Positions 55,961-64,000 of a stretch of 64,000 bases of DNA are shown one piece after another. The notes beneath the pieces were generated by a model. The model was not told where the DNA came from. It worked only from the letters and a program-made list of their open reading frames with translations, and searched no databases. The stretch's first letter is position 1. Each line of letters opens with the position of its first letter. The position numbers and the translations under genes are program-made. This stretch comes from Gnetum montanum (taxonomy: Eukaryota > Streptophyta > Gnetopsida > Gnetales > Gnetaceae). Location: assembly GCA_015680685.1 (NCBI GenBank), contig MNCI01026937.1, forward strand, positions 1,221,340 through 1,285,339. The letters are read 5' to 3'.

Positions 55961-58468
55961 TAAAATTTAAGGTTGAAAATCCATCTTAACCTTATTTCTC
56001 ATAGGGTGGAGCCTACTAAGAAACACCTCGCTACTACATGCAAATAGAGGCATCTCAAAGATTTGTAGTTCTCATTACTAGTTAAGCAAACCTAGTTATA
56101 AGATGTACATTTTATCCTATTTTCCTTTGGATTTTCATTTTTTTAAAAATAACCAAAATAGCCAAAATTCTAATTAAATCTTATCTTATACCAAGGACAA
56201 TCCCAATAATCATAAAATGCTTGAAAAGAAAGTTAGGCAAAGTTTTCACATATCCTAAAAAATTCATGAAAAGGTTGAAAATGATTTGGATAGAATTTCA
56301 ATGCAATTACAATGCCAAACAAGCCCAAAATAACAAAAAATTTAGTAGAATCTTAGCTTAGTACATAACATAATAGCAAAAAATTGGGTAGCAAGCAAGG
56401 AAAAGTACAAAATTTATAACAAATTAGGATAACCTCATAAAAAGAAAAATTAAATAAGTTTTCTTATAGAGTTTTAATAACCTTTTGAAATATTTTTTTT
56501 TCTCTCTTTTTTCTCTTTTCCTCTTTACTCTCTAACCCACACGTTTGAGGTCTCTCACAAATAAAAATGTAAAGTAACAAGATAGTAAAATTCTATTTAT
56601 AGGATTTTGAGAGAGGTTGGGAAGAGGGACGAGGAAGGTGCGAGGGGGAGGGGATGAAAGGAGGTTCTACTTATGAATTTTACATGATTTTTTAAAAATT
56701 CGATTCTTATGTAAAATAAATACAGTAACTCTAATTTTGATGAACCAAAGATCAAATCCAATATTTTTTATCATCTTGAATGATTAATAAGATTAGATTA
56801 TAGGTAGGACATCATCCTAAGATATTTTCTTAACACAGATATTTTAAGATATGTTATTTTTAATTAAAAACTAGCTTAAAATTTCAATTTAATAACTCTA
56901 GGTTATAAGAGATATGGCTTATATAGAAATCAGGTCCTAAATGCTCAATGAATAGTGTTATACCATCCTATGTGCACAAGACAAAATAAAATATGCATAA
57001 TCAAACATTTATAAAGGTATAATAACTGACTAAAAGAAATTTCATGGGAAATTGGATTTCAATATTAAATCATTAGTTATATAAAAGATCTACATTTGAG
57101 CATCAATAGTTTAACAGGTATATTGTATTTACTTAGGTAAAGTAATAATGTAATCCTATTATTTAATTCATGAAATTAAAAAATAACTTTTTGAAGCACA
57201 TTTAACAATACTAAATTAAATAATTAAAATCATCCATTAAATTAAAAATTAAATCTATGCAAAATCTCAAGTAATGATATTACTCTTATGATAGTAACTA
57301 CCAATTTCATTGACTTATATATGAGTTGTGTTAAGAAAATAAGTTAGGCAAGGCTAGTTTAGTAGTTAAATTCGTTGGAACTAGGATGTATTACTCAAAG
57401 AGAGTTGTATTTGTTTAATATTATATTAAATACCTTTAATTAGTACTAATACTATAGGACAACAAGAAGAAGATGGGCTTGAGGTATCTGGATCACTAAG
57501 CTGGAGATCAATGTAGGCAAGAAAACTTTATTACAAGCTAGATTATGAGCTAACTATGAGGTCATCATGAATGACATGTAAAACCATAAGTCACAATGAT
57601 GTTTATGATGGTTATTACAAGATTGAAATTATGTCACGGTGGCCTATGAAAACACAAGTTAGAGAGACTTATGAACACTTGTAAAATCAAGAGTCAAAAT
57701 AAAATATATTAAGATTGATCACGAATTACAATTAGAAAAATGCATGGACTCCAACTTGTAGTGAAATGTATGAAAATAAGTAAGAGAAAAAAATATGGAG
57801 TTATGGTGATCACAAAATATATGGATAACAACTCTCATATGTTTTTAGTTGTGATTTACTTTGAAAAACCAAAGAGATACCATAAGTTATGAGTCAAGTA
57901 TGAGATCATGGTCCAATTTCAAACTACAATAATTAGTGACTTGGATACTTTGGATTCTGTAAGATTTTTTTAAAAAAATTTTGTCAATCTTTTATCATTA
58001 TATTGATATTATATGCAATGTTACTAGATTTAGTAGGTGATCCTTCAAGCAAAAATGTTTGGAAGGTATTTTTTCTGCATATTTTGGGTTATTTACCTTA
58101 TGATTCAAGTTTTTTGAGTCATTTAAATTTGGTTTAGAAAGATTGAGGTTTGAATTCTATCCATGCTATTATTTGTCAAACTTAATTTTGCTAGGATAAT
58201 TTCTTGATTCAATGATGGTTTCTAAGATCCTTGATATCAATGTTTTCAATCATCATCATGCTTTATTGATTATTTGAAATTGAACTCTCTCTTTTAATCT
58301 AACATCTTCTGAATTTCAAAATGTTCCTTATGTTATTAAATTGTTGAATCTTCTAATAATTTTTAAAAAATTTTAAAGGGATATTATCTCTCGAATTGGG
58401 CTAATTAAGCATTTTGAAACCCTAGTTATAACTAGTAATTTTTACAAAATTCAATTTATGATTAAAGT
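55961..58468. other. AT-rich non-coding stretch with a possible minus-strand TATA box
   Basis: No gene is supported. At 56593-56602 the minus strand reads CCTATAAATAG, preceded on that strand by a G-poor, C/T-rich tract (the plus strand is G-rich at 56608-56670). This could be a decayed LTR promoter. The rest is featureless to me. Confidence 0.3.
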
Positions 58469-59362
58469 TGATAAAGTCAAAATTTGGTCACCAACGATAT
58501 TGTAACAATGATATCGCATCAACAATGTCATTTATACGATATTGTAGTTCATGCTATGTCATCATTGATACAATATCTTAGGATGTGTACAACCTTATAA
58601 ATACGACACTTGGTTGCATGCTTCGCAAACTTTTCATTACACACTTTACCAAAGCTCTTGCAATTTTGTTTTGTAGTGTTAACAATAGAAGTGAATGCCC
58701 ATAGTGTGATGTGTAGTAGTTGAACGGAGTCTTTATTCAAACATATTGTACTTGGGAATAGTTTGTGAATGAAAATAAAGACTAAGATTACTTCACATCA
58801 TTGCAACATCCACTTGGTGTTTACTATTTTTACTTAGAATAATGTTTCCTACTTTCTAGCTTAATGTTTTACTTTTCCAAAGCACTTTACTTTTACTCAT
58901 TTATAGTAAGTGGAATGAGTACGACTAATTTCATGCATTAAAGTATAATCGTTTGGTAAGCCTACTAATGTTATTGCTTGGCACACCCAATAGCATAATG
59001 CTTGGTAACCCAATAACGGTTATGCGAAGCCCAAGGTGTATACAGAAAATTAGGAATAGATACTCATCACATAGATTAGATTAGATTTACTTACCTATTA
59101 TCACTTAGATTTAGCAATTACTTTCTTTTCATTATGTCTACACTTAGGAGCATTTCAGGCCCTACAACATAGTTATCATACAACTCATAATGAGCTAAAC
59201 CATACGCTTAGATTTTACTAGCTCCATGTGGGAAGACAATGGTCTCAAAATTCAACAAAATTACTAGCATACCAACGTTATCTATCTACGGATTACGATT
59301 GAGTCATGCATGAAAACTTGTGACTTATATGGTTAGATGTTGGATTGCTCCACTATTCATCA
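58469..59362 (+). repeat. 5' LTR of an Athila-type element that retains RT
   Basis: Its end CTATTCATCA at 59362 is secure. The start TGATAAAG at 58469 is approximate. It has decayed GATATC/GATATT palindromes at about 58492-58580, TATAAATA at 58596-58603, then blocks shared with the LTR at 4431 ('caataatgtt', 'gcttggtaaccc'). It is about 894 bp, similar to the LTR at 4431-5326 and longer than the pol-less family's. Confidence 0.7.
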
Positions 59363-59382
59363 TTAGTGTTGTTGCTAGAGGA
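59363..59382 (+). other. Primer binding site, decayed
   Basis: TTAGTGTTGTTGCTAGAGGA lies directly after the LTR and aligns with the tRNA-Asp-type site at 2032-2052 with several changes. Confidence 0.6.
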
Positions 59383-59503
59383 TAGTCAATGTGTGCTAAG
59401 TAGTTTATTTTACAAAGTTTGTTGTATTAGGAATTCTAAGTTAAAACTTACAACCTTTAACAAATTCAGTAATACACACTTAAGGAAGTGTCACAATTTC
59501 AAC

Positions 59504-62090
59504 ATGACTTCACTTGAAGAAAAATAACCATCTACCAAATAACTACAAAGAGGTATTGATAGAACTAGCAATGAAGAAGATGAGGGGATGTCTATGCAAA
59601 CCGGAATCACATACACTCACACTGATCCTTACTATCAAGACTTTACTTTCATCTTTCATCAAGATAGGAAAATGAGGTGGAGAGACATATAGGGTAACAT
59701 AGTCTTACCTCTAGAGCAAGCTGCACTTAGTATGCTTCAAACTACCCAAAGGGAAATGAATTTGAACCAGGTATAGGAAGGGTACCATGTGACTAAGCAC
59801 GTACAAGGACCCTACTAGCTATAGAGGGACATATGAAAAGAGATGCTACCATGGAAATTAAGCATGTACACAATAAAGGGAAGTAGGTCAATGCTTCAGT
59901 CGTCCTAGAGGAACTTGATGGTGATGCATTTATTGTAAAAAAACTCCACGAACATCATGAGGACCCTTCTCAAATGCCTATCATGTAACTTGAAGACCTT
60001 GTCCAAGTTCAATTACATTCTACCCTAGTAGAGATACTTAGAAGGGATGTAAGAGACTCCAAGTATAAGTTGAACTTAAGGCCAAGAGTTTATGCTAAAT
60101 CCCACAAGGAGGAATACTAGAGTCATAGAGGGAGGAAAGTCTGACATCATTCTCCTACAACCTCATCTTCATCCTTATGATTGTAGATGGGCTATGAAAG
60201 GAAGAGACAAAGGTATTGAGATCATGACAATGAAGAATGAAGAACTCATGATTGCTATGACCATAGCCCAAGACACTCTGATGAGGAAGATAAAGGCCAT
60301 GAACTAAGAAGGCACAAGGATATAAGAGAGGATTGAGAGAGGTATGAGCATCAAAGAGGGCATTGCTACCATAGAGTCCATGAACTTGATCATGATGATG
60401 AACCCTTATTGGCAACCTATAGTATGATCAATATCCAAGAAGTTGTCTATATACCAACCAGGCATGTTAAGGATAGCTACATCAAGTGGCTAGACATGAA
60501 TAGCATGCATAGATTTGAGGGTGATTACAATGCTAATCCTCAACACCACCTTCAAGCATTCCATGATGCCTACACCTGACAAAACATAGAAATTGATTGG
60601 TAGAAATTGAATTTATTCCCAAGGACACTTGTGAAAGAAGTAGAAAGCTAGTATAGATCACTTGAACTAGAATCAATTAGAGATGGAGTACCATGCTAGA
60701 AATTTTCAATGACAAATATCAAATTTATTCCTAGGCATCTAATCTATGAAAATAGATCCAAAGATGGAAAAAAAGGATCCATGAATCCCTTGATGTGAAA
60801 TGAACTAATATTATTCACTATTACATAGGTGCCCGGGCCATGGATTCTCTAAATAGGAGCAACTAAGGCACATTGTTGATGGGCTTCGAAACAAGACTAG
60901 GAAGACCCTTGGGGTTTATGCCCAAGGTTGATTATTTGAGATGTCTGCCCATCAGATACAAAGGTTAATCAATCAAGTGGCCAAGGAAGAGGATGAATTA
61001 AGGAAAAGATAATTAGTGAAAGAATATAACAAAGATCCATTAATCCAAAAAGGGATGCAAGAGTTTGTGATACACTTGAAGAAGAGACCTTGAAATAGGT
61101 GATTTAAAAGAAGACTTTACTCATTTAAAAATCTTTCATTGACATAGCAACTAAGGTAGAGAACATGTGGAATTCAGTTAATGATAAGTTTGCAATAACT
61201 TTAAATATTGTGGAGGAATGAACTGAGCAAGCCTTTGGTAAAGGAAAAGAAAAGAAGAAGAGAAAAGATTTTAGATGGAAGGGAAAAGTGGCCTTAGTGG
61301 TTGAATGTTTTGAAACAAGCTCTGAAGATGAGGAAGGATGTGTCATATGCCAATACAAACATCTCAAAAGATGTTGTATTGTAATGGCACACTTACAAGA
61401 AATGGGGTATATGCACTTAACACTAACTTTATCAAGAAACAAATTCCCAAAGAGTTACCTTATCCTCAGAGTATAGGCAAGCCTTCCAACCCACATACTA
61501 TCCCATTGGAGCCTACCCATAGCCACAGGAGCAATATCATCAACAATGACAACAACCCTAATCGTGGACTATGGCACCACCACTCAATAATATCCATATC
61601 AATAACCTTATCCTTATGGATACTATGTTCAACATCCAATCTCTCTAGGTAATGCAACTATTCAAGCTTCACAATATTATCTAGCTGAATACCATAGACC
61701 AACACCACCAAAGATAGATGCAAACTCATACATGCATTCATAAGTACTTGGTTTCTCAAATCAGCATCCTAATCCATTACCACCAATGCCACCTCTTATA
61801 ATGTAGGGGAAACTACCATCTCAACCACAACAAAAAGGTTCAACTAGGGTAGTGAACATGCAAGAGGAAGTGATCACACACAAACCACAATCTAGGAAAT
61901 AGCCATTTTTCCAAACGAGTCCAAAAAAGGTTCAAAGGACGGGGATTAGATGTACTCCTCTCTTATCCACATCTAGTCGTTTGAAAAGTTACAAGCTTTC
62001 TTCATCAGCTAATGCAAATATCACAACTATCATGCTAATGCAAATCTTTACTCATTGGATTAAGGCAAGAGTATTTTCATAGAAACAAGT
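59504..62090 (+). pseudogene. gag: Gag of the RT-containing Athila-type element, broken
   Basis: The ATG is at 59504. Blocks in order are YTHTDPYYQDFTFIFHQDRK near 59610; the capsid part with MHRFEGDYNANPQHHLQAFH near 60500 and FPRTLVKEVES near 60615; 'GVYAQG'-like text near 60915; the zinc knuckle CVICQYKHLKRCC near 61339-61380; and a Pro/Gln-rich stretch to about 62000. Stops and frame changes are frequent. It is clearly related to the gag of the pol-less copies but more diverged from them than they are from each other. Confidence 0.85.
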
Positions 62091-62510
62091 AGATCTAGGA
62101 AGTCCCTTGGTGTACCTACAAGTCATAGGGCATAAATTGTGCAAGGATTTACTTGACTTTGGGTCAGGAGTAAACATGATATCGCAATATATGTATCAAG
62201 CCTAGAATCTACCACTATTGAAGAAGAGGAATATTTAGTTAGAGCTTGTGGACTAATCAATCATAGTTCCACTAGGACAAGTGGATGATATGATCATCAC
62301 CATTAGTGGCTGGTCCTACCCTGTAGATGTTTTGGTTATCCATGTAGGTAAGAACAAGGGAGAGTTCCTAATCATAATGGAAAGGGCTTGGCTTAGCACT
62401 CTTGATGCTAAGCTTGGTATTTGAGACTTGTCCTTAGAAATCTCTAAGGAAGATGAAGCTGGTATCATCCAAAGATGAAGAGTTCCATGTATCACATACA
62501 ATGATAATAG
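62091..62510 (+). pseudogene. Protease of the RT-containing Athila-type element, broken
   Basis: The plus strand reads VYLQVIGHKLCKDLLDFGSG then VNMISQYMYQA, followed by SIIVPLGQVDDMIITISGWS and IIMERAWLSTLDAKLGI. This is the same retropepsin layout as at 33370-33780. The catalytic triad D-S-G is altered to D-F-G. Confidence 0.8.
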
Positions 62511-63036
62511 GTACAACTAACAAATATCAAAGCATGTAAGAATAGTATAGAGAAAATGCATGTGCAACAATGCCTATATGCAATGGCCACTCAATAGGAA
62601 GACACTCAGTGGCTAGTCATAGATGAAAAGATAGAATCCAACAAATACATGGAACCAACAAATCAAATCGTTAGTGCCTATGTAGAAAAGACTAATAAGT
62701 TGGAACAGTTAAGGAAAAGGCACTCCTATCCATGTGTAAGTCAAGAAGAAGAAATAGATTGGGGATAGTTAGAGATCCCAGACACTATAGAGCCAAAATT
62801 GTTAGAAGTAAAAGCCCTGCTGGCAGCACTAGAATATGCTTTCCTAAACAACAAGAAGTCGATAATAATAAACATCAACTTGAATGAAGATAAGAAGAAG
62901 AAGTTATTGGAAGTTGTTAATAAGTGATCCACAACATTTGCATGGTCTTACAATGAGATAATGAGAATTGATCCAAGAATTTGTCAACATCAGATATATA
63001 CCGATCCCACAATCAAACCATGATGTCAATCCAAAG

Positions 63037-63830
63037 AAGGCTTAATTCCAAACTAAAAGAAGTAGTCAAGTAGAAATTGGAAAAATTACTAAAGGTAGGA
63101 TTCATCTATCCTATCGTAGACAATGAATGGGTCAATCATTTAGTAATTGTTCCAAAGAAGGGATGTAAGCAGCAAGTATGCATTGATTTCTAATTGTTGA
63201 ATGTTACCACATTTAAGGATCACTCCCCTTTGACATTTGTTAACCAAGTCCTAGATACTATCATAGGACACGAGTACTATATTTTTCTAGATGGATATAG
63301 TGGATCAAATCCACATTGCATCCAAAGACCAAGAAAAAAAATGTTCACCAGTCCATGGGGAATGTTTGCCTACAAACAGATGCCATTTGGTCTTTGCAAT
63401 ATGCTTGCTACATTCCAAAGACTTGTGTTTAGTATCTTTTAAAAGAAAATAGAAAATGGCATTGAAGTTTTCATAGATAATTTTTCCACATACAGGCTAT
63501 ATTTTAAGTAAGCACTAGACTGATTAGAGCAAGTATTGAAGATATGTGTAAGAACAAATCTCAAGCTCAATTGGTAGAAAATCCACCTCATCGTCTAGGA
63601 TGGGATCGTATTGGAACATAAAGTCTTTTAGAAAGGAATAGAAGTAGATCCTAAGAAGATAAGAGTCATACAAAACATCACTTAGAGGCCACAAATAGTG
63701 AAATATGTTAGATCCATCTTAGGCCATATGAGATACTATTGAAGGTTCATAAAGAATTTCTCTAAGATTGCAAAACCATTAGTAGAACTGACGAAGAAGG
63801 ATGCATCCTTCTGAAACACCACCAAAGTTG
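63037..63830 (+). pseudogene. Reverse transcriptase of the Athila-type element, broken
   Basis: One frame with stops gives KLEKLLKVGFIYPIVDNEWV, then LVIVPKKGCKQQVCIDF, YYIFLDGYSGSNPH, SPWGMFAYKQMPFGLCNMLA, EVFIDNFSTY and GHMRYY followed by RFIKNFSKIAKPLVELTKKD. The D-G-Y-S-G and M-P-F-G-L-C-N wording is typical of Athila/Tat RT. The catalytic Y-x-D-D is F-I-D-N, so it is dead even apart from stops. Homology ends near 63830 at the connection to RNase H. Confidence 0.88.
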
Positions 63831-64000
63831 CATGTTGTAACCTTTGTAGCCTTCACCCCATGAAAGTTGAGGCTAGAAGATCATTGTAAATGTGAATATT
63901 GTAATCCAAGAGGTGCAATTTCACATATTTTATGCTTTTGGGGTAAAAAATTCCTCATAACTTATCCAAGTCTCATCCCCCCAAGTGAAAAAAGTCATAT
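63831..64000. other. Unidentified sequence after the RT break
   Basis: Expected RNase H motifs do not follow. The text from about 63831 shows no coding similarity; it may be another insertion or a deletion junction. The window ends here. Confidence 0.35.

Noticed and set aside
57345-57420. Possible tRNA-like or SINE piece ('gttaggcaaggctagtttagtag')
   Set aside because: A box-B counterpart at the right distance is missing and it does not align with the two SINE-like copies.

Overview
The window looks like intergenic heterochromatin from a large, transposon-rich seed-plant genome. It is AT-rich, has no intact cellular gene, and is mostly layers of decayed LTR retrotransposons. The two traces of cellular genes, a plant O-methyltransferase and a DUF26 (Gnk2-type) receptor-like kinase, are plant families. 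The repeat density, long decayed introns and spacers, and Gnk2-like domain would suit a gymnosperm, but that is inference. No CRISPR array, rRNA gene or intact tRNA gene was seen.

Layout. 1-2767: minus-strand Ty3/gypsy Athila/Tat-type element (gag, PBS, 5' LTR), cut by the window edge. 2768-5326: 3' half of a related plus-strand element (RT scrap, coiled-coil region, PPT, 3' LTR). 5.3-6.9 kb: fragments of other repeats. 6.9-8.8 kb: the only gene-derived island, a minus-strand cysteine-rich receptor kinase remnant and a plus-strand O-methyltransferase remnant arranged divergently. 9.2-9.95 kb: a patchwork of tandem duplications. 10.5-14.8 kb: decayed minus-strand element with an LTR-like block. 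14843-15971: solo copia-type LTR with a perfect 5-bp target duplication. 15.98-20.4 kb: minus-strand chromovirus with chromodomain, integrase, RNase H, RT, protease and gag, all broken. 20.5-26.8 kb: purine-rich repeats, an inverted LTR pair, and a 480-bp tandem repeat carrying tRNA-like promoter boxes.

26.87-49.43 kb is one nested stack. An Athila-type element was interrupted in gag by a copia-type element (27705-47447). That copia element then received three insertions of one Athila-type family: a solo LTR in its 5' LTR, a full element in its gag, and a full element in reverse orientation in its 3' LTR. Target duplications of 5 bp can be read at all four junction pairs (two perfect, two with one mismatch). 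Both full Athila-type insertions keep gag and protease in one reading frame but share the loss of the whole RT-RNase H-integrase region. The copia host keeps only gag. So the stack consists of non-autonomous, gag-keeping elements parasitising one another.

49.4-58.4 kb is non-coding repeat debris, including a repeated near-perfect palindrome, two SINE-like tRNA-promoter copies and shared hairpin repeats. 58.47-64 kb is a plus-strand Athila-type element that does retain RT, a relative of the kind that could have supplied enzymes to the pol-less copies, now itself dead. The LTRs of the Athila-type family carry a cluster of GATATC-cored palindromes directly upstream of a TATAAATA box, which is the most striking candidate regulatory signal here.
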